Of a stretch of DNA of 64,000 bases, positions 11,370 through 22,267 are shown piece by piece (position 1 is the stretch's first letter; every line of letters begins with the position of its first letter). Under the pieces are notes generated by a model. The model saw nothing but the letters and a program-made list of their open reading frames with translations, had not been told where the DNA came from and searched no databases. The position numbers and the translations under genes were made by a program. This DNA comes from Gymnothorax reevesii (taxonomy: Eukaryota; Chordata; Actinopteri; Anguilliformes; Muraenidae), in NCBI GenBank assembly GCA_029721435.1, contig CM056587.1, forward strand, positions 12,297,167 through 12,361,166. Direction: 5' to 3'.

Positions 11370-11529
11370 TGTGGCAGGTCGAAGGAGGGCCCTGGCAGGG
11401 AATTGAACCCCAGGGTAAGAGTCAAACGCGCTGACCACATCGCCAAAGACGCCAGGCTCGTTGAGAAGGTAGCCAGGGCGCGTACTTATTAGGAGGCATT
11501 TCTAGTGAGAGGACCCCTCAACTGTCACA
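11370..11529 (-). repeat. TRIM 3' LTR
   Basis: On the minus strand it starts TGTGACAGTTGAGGGGTCC and ends CCTGCCACA. It is the second copy of the terminal repeat, and about 9 bases shorter than the other because of a deletion between the A-box-like and B-box-like segments. Confidence 0.82.
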
Positions 11530-11545
11530 TCTCTCCCCCTCTTTC
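11530..11545 (-). other. TRIM polypurine tract
   Basis: The minus strand reads GAAAGAGGGGGAGAGA, sixteen purines in a row, ending exactly at the first base of the 3' LTR. This is the expected position and composition of the plus-strand primer of an LTR retroelement. Confidence 0.8.
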
Positions 11546-11603
11546 GGGAGCGTGTCCTCACACTCCATGCTTTACACATGCTGTCATCCATTAGGATCCC
11601 CCA

Positions 11604-11622
11604 GATCCTGCCGATTACGCCA
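11604..11622 (-). other. TRIM primer-binding site (tRNA-Ser type)
   Basis: The minus strand reads TGGCGTAATCGGCAGGATC, three bases after the 5' LTR. Its complement is the 3' end of a serine tRNA (…CCTGCCGACTACGCCA) with one internal mismatch. The tRNA assignment is from memory of vertebrate tRNA-Ser. Confidence 0.75.
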
Positions 11623-11625
11623 GAA

Positions 11626-11794
11626 TGTGATAGGCCGAAGGAGGGCCCGGGCGGGGAATTGAACCCCAGACTCCCCTGGGTAAGACTCAAATGCGCCGAC
11701 CACATCGCCAAAAGAGCCAGGCTCGTTGGCAAGGTAGCCAGGGCGCATACTTATTTGGAGGCATTTCTAGTGTTAGGACCCATCAACTGTCACA
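11626..11794 (-). repeat. TRIM 5' LTR with tRNA-like module
   Basis: On the minus strand the LTR holds TGGCGATGTGG (A-box-like, one mismatch to TRGCNNAGYGG) and, about 34 bases later, GGTTCAATTCC (B-box-like, one mismatch to GGTTCGANTCC). The latter sits in GGGG-TTCAATT-CCCC, a T-arm-like hairpin with a 7-base loop. It is not a functional tRNA gene, because no acceptor stem or good anticodon arm is evident. Confidence 0.75.
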
Positions 11795-12029
11795 CTATTT
11801 AAGGTGATGAGCAAGGTTGTGTGCTACATAAAATAATGGGTGATGTTGCAGTACATCAAATAATTGGTTCAGCTGCGTGCAAGATTAAACAATTGGCAAA
11901 ATTGAGTGTTATATGGAATAATTGGTTTAACTGTGTGCTGTGTCAAACAATAGGTTCAGTTCTGAGCTACATTAAATAATTAGTAAAGTTCTGTGATATA
12001 AAAAATTGTGATTATATGGTTGATAAGCA

Positions 12030-14630
12030 CTATTACCTCAAAATAACATTTTTGCCTATTGTCAACTAATTTGTACAGTACACATAAGCTGGATCTGGTC
12101 CTTCATTAAGACTCTGGTTGCCGTTACACCCAAAGACATCATTTAATCATCAGATCAATCAATGGAATAATAACCACACTTGTTCCCTCAAAAAAGACAA
12201 ACTTGGCAGAAAATGTGATTCATCCAAATTGCACATATTTTTCCTAGCAAGAAAGAAAGCTTCTCAAGCTACAAGCATGACCTCACAGCTGAAAGATGTT
12301 TATTCTTTTACTTTTAACTGCCAATAAATAAAAAAATCTCAGGTACACTGTATCTCTTTAATGAAAAACTAGTTCAGTGGACATCTCAGCCCGCTATGAC
12401 TGGCAGACTGCACAGCACTGAGGAAAACTATATTAGCTGGAGTTTAAAATCACAAACAGCGCTTCTTCACAACCAGCGTGCAAAATACTTCATGACAAAT
12501 TGATATGAGCTATTGCTCATATGTTATCTAATGACTTCATCACCCGCAAAAAGAAAAAAATCCCTGAACAATATCCTCAACTTTCATGAAACGATTAATT
12601 GAATTAAATTACTCAGTCTTTTTTTTTATTAAATCAAATTTTGTCAATGAATATAATGCATGTTATATCAACATTAAAACATGTTGACAGCAGGCCAAAC
12701 CAATAAAGAAATAAAATAATGATGAAATAATAATCACACCTGTAGGCTCATAGCAACATCATGCTACAACTGAAATGGCTATAACATAAATCAGGACATA
12801 ACTATTCCATACAATACACTCAATGCATGATTTGTACAAATAGCCATTTTGTGTATGAACAATTAAGTTAATTGTTACGTATACTATTTATCACAACTAT
12901 TTCTCACTCAAAATCTTCAGCCAATTTTTTTTAATTTTTCATTGCTATTTTATTTTTTTTGCCAGCCCCGAAATTTTTGTAAAAGCAGACAATTTCATTC
13001 GATAAAATGAAGCAGACCATTTCATTTTATAAAACATGGAGAATTTTAGAAATAACATTTTTTCAATAAATTTAAACTTTTGATCCACTTCCAAACGCCC
13101 TAAGTGTTTTGGAAATGCTTGGATTGAACAAGTCAGTAATAATTCTACACTGCCTCCACTGAAATCTAACTCTTTATATAGTATGAAAGTATAATACTAA
13201 TCATATTTGTGTAAACTAATGTTTAACTGCAAAACGTACAGAAATACCAGATTTAAACAGAATGAATAAACATTAAAAAAAAAAAATGTTATATGGAATG
13301 ACGGAATCTCAACATTTTGAATGAGGCAAGGAAGCTTCAAACTGATCGGTACAGCCCTATAAGTGACAAAGAATGTTTACGATTTTTCAGAGGCTTTCAG
13401 GGGGTTTCAATGGCTCATCAAGAGGTATCAGACCCCTCAAGATCCCCTGCATTTCACAACCCACTGAAAACCCACTTAAATGTCTGAAATACCATTTAAA
13501 ACTTCAATTGGCCAACAATGTGAAATAACCAGCAAACCAAACGAGCTTGAGAAATGTGCTTCAACACAAGGGCTTCTTATCAGAAAGCAGGCCCATGGGT
13601 GAAATTAAATCTATTTTTATATACAACAGGCAATTTCCGAGTAAAAATAAAATCCTCTCAACTTAAAATGGGGAGAGGAAACAAAAGCAGCCAGCGTAGT
13701 GCACAGAGATTCAGGCACCGCTCTCCCAGAGTCTCAGCGGAAGGAGGAGAAAAGAATCTTGCAGCCTGAATAGAGAAATCTGAGCCTCTTGTGTATTTAG
13801 AAAAGACTAGGTCAGGACTCCAGGGAAATCCTCTGATTTGCGCCATCTAGACTCAAAAGTACCAAATGACTGAAGAACTCAATTACCTAAAACGATTACT
13901 CAGGCTAGTGTGAGGGAATGTTTCCGTAGGCCCCTGAACTGCAAATGGACAGAGCCCCACCCATCAGTTAACCTTCAACTAATTACAGAGCGGCCGGAGC
14001 AATTCCTGGCAGAAGCGCTGGAATGTCAATGGGATTGCTTCACGCTTGGACGGGCCGATACTCAAATGGTCAGAGATAAATGAGGTCTCAAAGCTGTTAG
14101 TGCAGTGAAAGGCGAGCACATTTCACCCAAGGCTCTCAAAACCCCTCTGATTGGCACATAAACAGAGCTAATAATAGGTCTGGCTGTAATTAGTTGCCAC
14201 ATATTGCCATAAGATCAATGCTTTGAGGATGACACAGATCACTGACACTAAGTTTCCGCTAAAGGTCCACCTGTGGTACATGGAGCATACTGAGTACTGG
14301 CTCAGGGCATGAGAGCAGGCTTGCCTGTTTAAGCATATCACACTGCCGACAGATTGCAAGGTCTAAGCCGTAAGCTTGGTGCCTGACTGATCACTGATGG
14401 CCATGGTGACCGTGTATGGAAAGCATAGAGCACATCAGAGCACAAGCTGAAGGCAAGACAACCAGGGAATGTCCCTGGATTCAGGGGTAATTTATATAAA
14501 CCACTATGCCTTTCATCTGCAGCATACGCACCCACGAACACATTCACACATTTCACACTTTCTCTCTCACTCATACACACAGAAAGACGCAAAAACGTCT
14601 ACCTTGATGACTCCATCTCACAAAAACTTA
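12030..14630. other. Intron, AT-rich, no feature recognised
   Basis: Intronic sequence between the cardiac-type first exon and exon 10699-10841. It has short A/T runs (for example near 12620, 12950 and 13270) and no recognisable exon, RNA gene or transposon end. Confidence 0.5.
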
Positions 14631-14631
14631 C

Positions 14632-14836
14632 AAGTGTGCTCCGGACTGGATCCTAAGTGCGTGTGGATAGATTCCAACAGATCATACTCTTCAAAATCCA
14701 GGACAAATTCATCCAGCTCTTCAAAGCCGTCCAGGCTCAAGCCTGCGAACAGATGGCGTTCGTCTCTGCCATCGCGCCCCGCATCGCTCCCCTGCCCGTC
14801 AGGCTGCGGCTGGTCCACGTCTGACTTCCCCGTCAT
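14632..14836 (-). CDS. slc4a3: slc4a3 alternative first exon (cardiac AE3, cAE3-like)
   Basis: From an ATG at 14836 the minus strand encodes 68 codons plus one base. An acidic, aromatic stretch (GFEELDEFVLDFEEYDLLES) lies near the C-terminal side, and the exon ends at a consensus GTAAGT donor. The phase-1 end joins in frame to exon 10699-10841. In mammals AE3 has a heart transcript starting inside this same intron, with a unique N-terminus of about 70 residues that replaces the brain-type one, so position and length match. The frame stays open upstream to another ATG at 15007, so a longer start is possible. I did not identify the promoter. Confidence 0.8.
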
Positions 14837-15844
14837 TTCCTCCACCCTCGCTTTGACTGTGTCCAACTCAGCGTGAGATTCCCGTACCGTCCAGGGTTCC
14901 AAAACGTCGCGCCCTCCCCCTGTCTCGCGCCTGCTCACAGTCCTCGGACAGCTTTGTCCATACAGGACACCGCCACTCAACCACAGCGACCAGGGCGCAG
15001 TTACCAAATTCTCTGTCCCCCAAACTTCACTTCCAAGTCCTCAAGAAAATGAGCAGAAAAAGCAATCCCGCAAAGGGGCAGACAAAAGCTGAAAAGATAT
15101 CGCCCACCTGTATACCTTCCACACGTCCTGCGCTCCCCCGTCAGCCCAAACACTGTGACAAGGCAGCGAAATTCTTGATGTAAGTTTATGAGAAAGAGTG
15201 AGATCAGTTCAAGTTCTAAAAAGTTCCTCAGTTACAGCTAGAAAACAAAGGTCAATGACCACTATTCTCAAACTCAAAGTTACTGTAAGAACACAGCAGG
15301 TGGAGGGACAGTGCACAGATAAGGCTTGACAGCGCAGAGTTTACTGAACTGAAGCCAGGGGAAGCACTGAAACAACGATACGCTGCTGATCTATTTTCCA
15401 TCCAGCGATCTATTGGCTTGTTGGTCCCTGCGCTTATTAGCATCGATCCTCTGTGCTTTCACCAATGCAGTGTGGATGAACTCACCCAGTCACCTAATAA
15501 CAACAGTACACAAAGAAATAATTACAATGTCTACACTCACTAAGACATATAAACATGACCATATGAATGCATACTCACATGAAAAAACACATACACAAGT
15601 GCAAAGTCTACACAAATACATACAGAGATTTGGAATGCACGCACAGATACACACAGACAAATACCATAACACACTCCGCGGATGCAATGCTCCCCTCAGA
15701 GTAGGTGAAAAGTGTGAAGACCAGCAAGGTAGGCGAATGCTGCAGTCTTGGGGACGTAATAAGCTCTGCTCACTTTATCAGCCAAACAGTGTAATGGAGG
15801 CTATGGATCAGAACACGAGCAGCAGAGGACAGAACACTCTAAAC
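14837..15844. other. Upstream region of the cAE3-type exon
   Basis: This region should contain the 5' UTR and promoter of the cardiac-type transcript. I see no clear TATA box. The sequence is GC-richer (14840-15170) than the neighbouring intron. No other gene is supported. Confidence 0.4.
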
Positions 15845-16805
15845 CAAGTCAAGTCAAGTCAACTGTATTTCTATAGCACATTTAAACACTACAAAGTTGA
15901 TCCAAAGAGCTGCGCAGTTCAACATACACAAAAAATACAAATAAGAGAAGACTGTTATGGCCCCCTTTTGTTATTACATTTATAACACAACAGCAACAGC
16001 AAGGGATGACAAACACAGTTTTAACAACTAAAGCACATTTAATTTTTAACAAAGACAAAGACTAATAACAACCTACAACTAAAGACCAAGATTGATAAAT
16101 AAGAAAAAAAAAGAAATAATTACAGTCCCTTTTTGGTGGGGTGGCTTGGTGATGTCCTGGATGAAGAAAATGCTCAAACACAGGCAAAGAAATCCACAAA
16201 AGAAACCTCACAGGTCTTAAACAGAATGGCAGGTCTGGTCACATGTATCCTTCTTCTTGCAATTTCTCCTACTACTTAACTGTCTCAATTCTTTTCCTTA
16301 TATACTCTTTTGCAGACCCCACCCACATTTAGACCTTTTTTTCTAATTTTTTGAGACTTGCCCCAGACATGTCCAGGACATGTCTAAACATGACTGCAGT
16401 CTGAGCTTAACAAAAAAAAGGTAAATACTGCCATCTAGTGGCCTATATTCACATTACAAGACAAATAAAAGAGGCTGAACAAGCACAGTGCTAAAAATAG
16501 ATAAAATAGCGCAGAAAAATTAAAATCAAGCAGTCTGAAAAGACAAGGCATAAAAATGAGATTTTTAAAGAGATTAAAAAATATCTATAGTGGGAGATGA
16601 TCTGATTTCGAAGGGGAGGCTGTTCCAAAGCCTGGGTGCAGCAACAGAAAAGGCTTGATCGCCTTTAAGCTTTAGACGTGATCAGGGAACTGAAAATAAA
16701 CGCTGGTTTGATGACCTGAGGGATCATGGGGCAGAATATGGGATAAGAAGATCACTAATGTATTGAGGTGCAAGACCATGAAGTGCCTTAAAGGCAAAAT
16801 TTTTC
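15845..16805 (-). mobile_element. L2-type LINE 3' fragment interrupted by a solo LTR
   Basis: 15845-15952 is an L2-like 3' end with AAGTC-type tail repeats and CTATAGCACATTTAAAC. 16459-16805 continues it and matches 27444-27785 with about 15 differences in 330 bases. The LTR at 15953-16458 lies between, flanked by AGAC on both sides. Homology stops near 16800, where sequence leading into the gypsy pol end begins. Confidence 0.75.
15953..16458 (-). repeat. Solo LTR of Gmr1-type gypsy (LTR3)
   Basis: A 506-bp LTR that begins TGTAATG and ends ATAACA on the minus strand. The 4-bp target duplication AGAC is perfect. It differs from LTR1 (26938-27443) at only one position that I could find, but from LTR2 at many. 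An ACATGTCCAGGACATGT palindromic motif lies near 16370. Confidence 0.88.
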
Positions 16806-16889
16806 TTTTCAATACAAAATGGTTAAGTGAACACTTGTCTATATATACATATCATACAATATTCAAACAGATGATATATATATACACAT

Positions 16890-19800
16890 TCAAACACGGG
16901 ATAAGCAATCAGCAATTACATTGTCTGTACCCTTCACATGCTTAATTTCCAAGTCAAACTCCTGTAAAATCAAACTCCAATTCAACAATCTCCGATTCTT
17001 GTTTTTCATCTTACTCAAAAACATTAACGGATTGTGGTCAGTGTACACAATCATTGGCTTTTCCCCTGTACAAACATAAACCTCAAAGTGTTGTAAAGAA
17101 AGGACCAGAGCCAACAGTTCCTTCTCTATTGTGGAATAGTTCCTTTGGTGGCGATTGAACTTCCTGGAGAAGTATGCCACGGGATGCTCAATGTCATCAG
17201 AGTCACTTCTCTGTAGGAGCACAGATCCACAAGCTTGGTCGCTAGCATCGACCGCGATGGAGAACGGTTTGTTGAAGTCAGGAGATTTGAGCACGGGGAA
17301 GTGACACAGCAGAGACTTCAGGTGATCGAAGGCTCTCTGGCATGCATCATCCCAGGTGAACTTTACGCCTTTCTTCAGTTGGTTAGTTAGACTGAGAGCA
17401 ATCTCAGCAAAGTTCTTGCAGAACTTGCGGTAGTACCCGATCATTCCAAGGAAGCGGCGCAAAGCTTTTTTTGTTGTCAGGAACTGGAAAGTCCATGATG
17501 GCTTGGACTTTAGCATTTATGGGTGCCACCTTACCCTGGCCTATGACGTAGCCAAGATAGGTGACAGTAGCACAACCAAAGTCACTCTTGCTCAGGTTAA
17601 CAGTCAGGTTAGCCTGGGTCAGGCGCTGGAACAACGTCTCTACATCTTTTAGATGTTCTTCCCAGGAGTCACTCCATGTGATCAGGTCATCGATGTACGC
17701 ACCCGTGTGTGGCAATCCGGCGATTGTAGACTGTATCATCCTTTGGAACGTGGCTGGGGCATTTTTCATGCCAAAGGGTAGGACTTCATACTGGTACAAT
17801 CCAGATGGTGTGGCAAAAGCAGAGATGCTCTTGGCCCTCTCAGTTAAAGGCACACCCCAATAACCCTTCAATAAATCAATCTTGGTCAGAAACTTTGCTT
17901 GCCCTACACTATCAATACAATCATCAATCCTAGGTATTGGAAACACATCAGTTCTAGTTACAGCATTGACTTTGCGATAATCTGTACAGAATCTAGTACT
18001 TCCATCAGGTTTTGGAACTAGCACACAGGGTGAACTCCAATCTGAGTTGGAGGGTCTGATAATATCATGTTTTAACATGTACTCAACCTCTTTCTCAGCA
18101 ATCTTTTTCTTTTCAGGATTCATCCGGTATGGATGCTGTTTTATTGGTTTGGCATCACCAACATCTACATCATGAGAGGCTATAGTAACTCTCTTTGGAA
18201 CATCAGGAAACAAATCCTCATATTTCTTGATCAACCTTTCAAACTGATCTCTCTGTGAGGGTTCTAAGTGCTGGAGTTTTACATCAAGATTTTGCAACAC
18301 TTCAGAATTTGACAATTTACATGAAAGAACTTCAGCTTTAATTCTTGGTTCATCATCTTGAAACTCCCCCTCATCTTCACACGTTTCGACCATTGGAGAA
18401 TCTGAAGTGACAGCTGCAACCCTAGCATTTCTGTCATGATAAGGCTTTAGCATGTTAATATGGCACAATTGTTTTGGTTTTCTCCTATCTGGAGTCTTCA
18501 CAATGTAATTGAGATCATTGAGTTTTGTCAGAATTTCATAAGGACCATGAAATCTAGCCTGCAATGGATTGGACTGCAAGGGAAACAACACAAGGACCTT
18601 TTCTCCTGGTTTAAACTCACGGCTTCTAGCCTTATGATCATACCAAGTTTTCATTTTTCCCTGACTTGATTTCAAGTTCTCTTTGGCAAGGTCACAAGCT
18701 GCACGCAATCTTTCCTTGAACTTGCTAACATAGTCTAACAGACTGATTTGCGGCTCTTCCTCTTGCCATTGTTCACTCAATAATAGCAAAGGTCCTCTCA
18801 CTTCATGACCAAACACTAGCTCAAATGGACTGAATCCAGTAGACTCCTGCACTGCTTCTCTAGCTGCAAACAACAGCAAATGAACCCCTTCATCCCAGTC
18901 TTTCTCATGGTCATAACAATAAGTCCTCATCATTGTCTTGAGAGTGGAATGAAACCGCTCTAAGGCACCCTGACTTTCTGGATGATAGGCACTAGAAAGA
19001 ATCTGTTTTGCACCTAGTTCATACACAACCTGCTGAAACAATCCTGAAGTGAAATTGCTACCCTGGTCTGACTGAATTTCCCTGGGAAGGCCAAACAATG
19101 TGAAGAACTTTATCAAAGCCTTTGAGATTGCAGTTGCCTTGATGTTACGTAGAGGTATGGCTTCGGGGAATCTGGTAGATGCACACATGATTGTCAACAA
19201 GTACTGATTTCCAGATCTAGTCTTGGGTAATGGACCAACGCAATCAACAATGACCCTAGAGAATGGCTCCCCAAATGCTGGGATAGGCTGCAATGGAGCT
19301 ACAGGTGGGTCTAACTGGTGTTTTCCAACTACCTGACAAGTGTGACAGGTTTTGCAAAAGTTGGAAACGTCTTTCCGAAGCCCAGGCCAAAAGAAGTGTT
19401 TCATGATCTTATCAACAGTCTTGTTAACACCAAGATGACCTCCTAAAGGTAAACTATGAGCCATTGTTAAGATCTCATTCCTATAGACCTTCGGAACAAC
19501 AATTTGCCTGACCACTGCCCAATCTGCATTGGCAGGGATATCAGGAGGGCGCCACTTCCGCATCAACACACCATCCTTGAGATAATACCCAACTGGAACT
19601 GCATCTATTTCTTTTTCAGGAAGGGCTCTCCTCTTTAGTACACCAATTTCAGGATCATTAGTTTGCTCCTCAATCAACCGCTTTCTGGACAGAGACAAGT
19701 CTCCAGACACATCAGAATCACCAGACCCATCCGGCTGGCTGAATAGAGAACTGATAAAAGTATCTGATAAGTCCTCAAACGGAGAAACCATAGTAGGCCA

Positions 19801-21642
19801 ATCAGAGTCATGAGGCGAACCACCTGAGTCCTGACTATTCAATGTACTGGACGGCACCACAACATCATCTTCTTTAGCCTTCTTGGCCATAGCACGAGTC
19901 ACTGCGCAAGAAGGATACAGAGATGGGTCCTCATCCCCATTTTCAGTGCTCGGCTGTGAAGTAAGATGTACAGGGGGAACTACTTTGCCCCCAGCCAGGT
20001 CATTGCCTAGCAACAGAGAAACACCCTTTATAGGTAGACTTGACATAAGTCCCACCTTTACCTGTCCTGTAACTAAATCTGACTTCAAGAATATAGAGCG
20101 CAGGGGTACAGATACAGTCCTCCCTTCAATACCTTGTACAAGTATGAAATCCCCTGAAGCGGTCTCATCACGTAACTCCAAGGAGTCCATCAACAAAAGT
20201 GACTGAGAAGCTCCGGTATCCCTTAGGATATATATGGGGACAGGAGTAGTATGCTCATTCAGAGCCACAAATCCCTCTGACACAAATGGAAGAAATTCCT
20301 CCCTCACAAAGTCAGCTGTATTAGGCTTTTTAGCCCCACAAGAAGCAGGCAATTTAGCAGATTGGTTATCCACTACAGGGGTTTCTAACCTTGTTTTCAC
20401 AAAGGCATTTGGTTTGGCATCCTTTTCTTTTTCTTTCTTAGCTTTAAGGAACCAACAGTTAGTTGTAACATGACCCGATTTCTTGCAATAACTGCAAACT
20501 AGACCACTTCTGTCACTGTCAGCTTTCACACTTTGATTAGACCTGTTACTGGATTTCTGAGCACCATCACCAGATTTGTCTTTGTCTTTGGGTGAGGAAT
20601 CTTGGGTATCACCGTAACCCTTTTTCTGAAATTGGGACCATTTATTGTTACTGCTAGACTGAAATTTGGACTTATGAGTGAGAACATATTCATCTGCAAA
20701 TTTGGCAGCTGATTGCAAGTTCAGTGCTTGCTTCTCATTAAGGTAGGTCTTAACATCATCCTTAACACAGTTCTTGAATTCTTCAACTAACACCATCTCT
20801 TTTAGTGAGTTGAAGTCATCCTTGACCTCCATAGAAGTACACCAGCGCTCAAAGCAAACCTGCTTTTCATTAGCAAATTCAACATAAGTCTGATTTTCAG
20901 ATTTCTTCAGACCTCTGAATTTCTGTCGGTAAGCCTCTGGAACCAACTCATAAGCTCTCATAATAACCTTTTTGACAACCTCATAATCAGAGGAATCATC
21001 TGCAGACAAAGCCGAATAGGCTTGTTGAGCTTTACCCTTGAGGACAGTTTGCAACATCAGAGGCCAGTGTTCCTTTGGCCACTGGCAACTCTTTGCTACC
21101 TTTTCAAAACACTGGAAATAGTTGTCAACATCCTTTTCCGAAAATGGAGGCACCAGTTTTACCTCCTGGCTAGCCCGAAATTTATTTTCACTTTGAATTT
21201 TTATTTTTAGTTGCTCCATTTGGAGTCTTTCTTCTCTATCGAATTTCTCTAATTCAAAATCTCTCTGTCTTGCAAATTTTTCTAACTCAAATTCTCTTTG
21301 TTTTTCTTCTCTTGCTAATTTTTCTAACTCAAACTGCCTTTGTTTTTCTTTTTCTTCCCTCTCAAATTCCCTTTCTTTTTCTCTTTCCTCCCTTTCAATC
21401 TTTAGCATTTTTAATTTAAGTTCCATTTCTATATTTGGATTTTCCACTGGAAACTGTTCCAGATCTCCTGGTGCAAACACATTTTCATCAATGTAATATT
21501 CAACTATCTCTCTAGCCAGTCTTGCTTTTCGCATGGCTGGTTTTACCTCTGTCAACTCCAACTGTCTGCAAATTTCTAGCAGTTCTGTCTTTTTAAAAGA
21601 CTTCAAAACCCCTACGGTTGGTGATGCCAAGAAATCATCCAT
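16890..21642 (-). pseudogene. gag-pro-int-RT-RNaseH polyprotein of element B (one frameshift)
   Basis: Starting at MDDFLASPTVG, the approximate residue order is: charged coiled coil (80-165), capsid/SCAN-like region (180-325), CCHC knuckle CX2CX4HX4C (385-400), protease DTGA (about 475), HHCC zinc and DD35E integrase (about 735-895), an SH3-like tail, then RT with YIDD (about 1317), and RNase H ending in ADCLSRV. Integrase precedes RT, the reverse of ordinary Ty3/gypsy and typical of Gmr1-like elements. The only break I see is one extra T in the homopolymer near 17466-17472, just before RNase H; element A has one T fewer there. It is otherwise open throughout and therefore young. It is a retrotransposon polyprotein that acts in cytoplasmic particles. 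Confidence 0.92.
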
Positions 21643-21736
21643 TGCTGTTGTCAATATATATCTAGGAAAATTCACAAAAACAATTTCACAATTTGGAATG
21701 TTAGATTTTCAATAAATTACTCACACAATGGTCTAT

Positions 21737-21755
21737 CCCGGACCTTGAGCCCCCA
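21737..21755 (-). other. Primer-binding site of gypsy element B
   Basis: Three bases after LTR2 the minus strand reads TGGGGGCTC-AAG-GTCCGGG. TGGGGGCTC and GTCCGGG match the tRNA-Pro primer site known from retroviruses, with three extra bases (AAG) between. The same sequence is found in element A. Confidence 0.6.
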
Positions 21756-21758
21756 ATT

Positions 21759-22266
21759 TGTTATGGCCCCAATTTGTTATTACATTCATAACACAACAGC
21801 AACAGCAAGGGACGACAAACACAGTTTCAACAACTAAAACACATTTAATTTTTAACAAAGACAAAGACTAATAACAACCTACAACTAAAGACCAAGATTG
21901 ATAAATAAGAAAAAAACAGAAATAATTACAGTCCCTTCTTGGTGGGGTGGCTTGGTGATGTCCTGGATGAAGAAAATGCTCAAACACAGGCAAAGAAATC
22001 CACAAAAGAAACTACACAGGTCTTGAACAGAAATGACAGGTCTGGTCACACGTATCCTTCTTCTTGCAATTTCTCCTACTACTTTACTGTCTCAATTCTT
22101 TTCTTTATATACTCTTTTGCAGACCCCACCCACATTTAGACCTCTTTTTTTTAACTTTCTGAGACTTGCCCCAGACATGTCCAGGACATGTCTAAACATG
22201 ACTCCAGTCTGAGCTGAACAAAAAAAAGGTAAATACTGCCATCTAGTGGCCTATATTCACATTACA
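21759..22266 (-). repeat. LTR2, shared between tandem elements A and B
   Basis: A 508-bp LTR of the same family. It differs from LTR1 and LTR3 at well over ten positions (for example near 21788, 21812, 22010 and 22030). Leader and PBS of element B lie on its low side. On its high side the truncated RNase H of element A joins directly at 22267. Confidence 0.9.
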
Positions 22267-22267
22267 G

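Larger units (their letters stand above)
11370..11794 (-). mobile_element. TRIM-like miniature LTR retrotransposon
   Basis: Read on the minus strand, the order is 5' LTR (11794-11626), a 3-base gap, a primer-binding site, a short non-coding interior, a polypurine tract, then 3' LTR (11529-11370). LTRs are about 160-169 bp, begin TGTGACAG and end in CACA. The whole element is 425 bp with a 96-bp interior and no coding capacity, which fits terminal-repeat retrotransposons in miniature. The flanking TTAT and CTAT may be a 4-bp target duplication with one change. It would depend on proteins supplied in trans. Both LTRs carry a tRNA-like module, which is unusual. Confidence 0.8.
11165..12020. repeat. 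Degenerate ~36-bp minisatellite split by a TRIM element
   Basis: Units resembling AATAATTGGTAAAGTTGTGT and GCTACATTAA recur at 11165-11369 and again at 11795-12020. The intervening 425 bp is the TRIM at 11370-11794. Both flanks continue the same repeat. Confidence 0.75.
16806..21758 (-). mobile_element. Gmr1-type Ty3/gypsy element B (3' end rearranged)
   Basis: The internal region reads leader, gag, protease, integrase, RT and RNase H on the minus strand, with LTR2 (21759-22266) as its 5' LTR. Beyond the pol stop at 16890 there are only about 85 bp of AT-rich sequence before L2 sequence appears, so no 3' LTR lies where expected. The nearest LTR (15953-16458) is separated by 347 bp of L2. Confidence 0.88.

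Noticed and set aside
11640..11720. A genuine tRNA gene on the minus strand
   Set aside because: Box A and box B are present with mismatches, but there is no acceptor stem or clear anticodon arm, and the sequence lies within a repeated LTR.
15413..15985. 190-codon plus-strand open frame
   Set aside because: It runs through non-coding upstream sequence and into an L2 3' end and an LTR, with no domain similarity.
17561..17863. Plus-strand open frames repeated at 17561 and 22625
   Set aside because: They mirror the RT-coding strand and are duplicated only because the two retrotransposons are.
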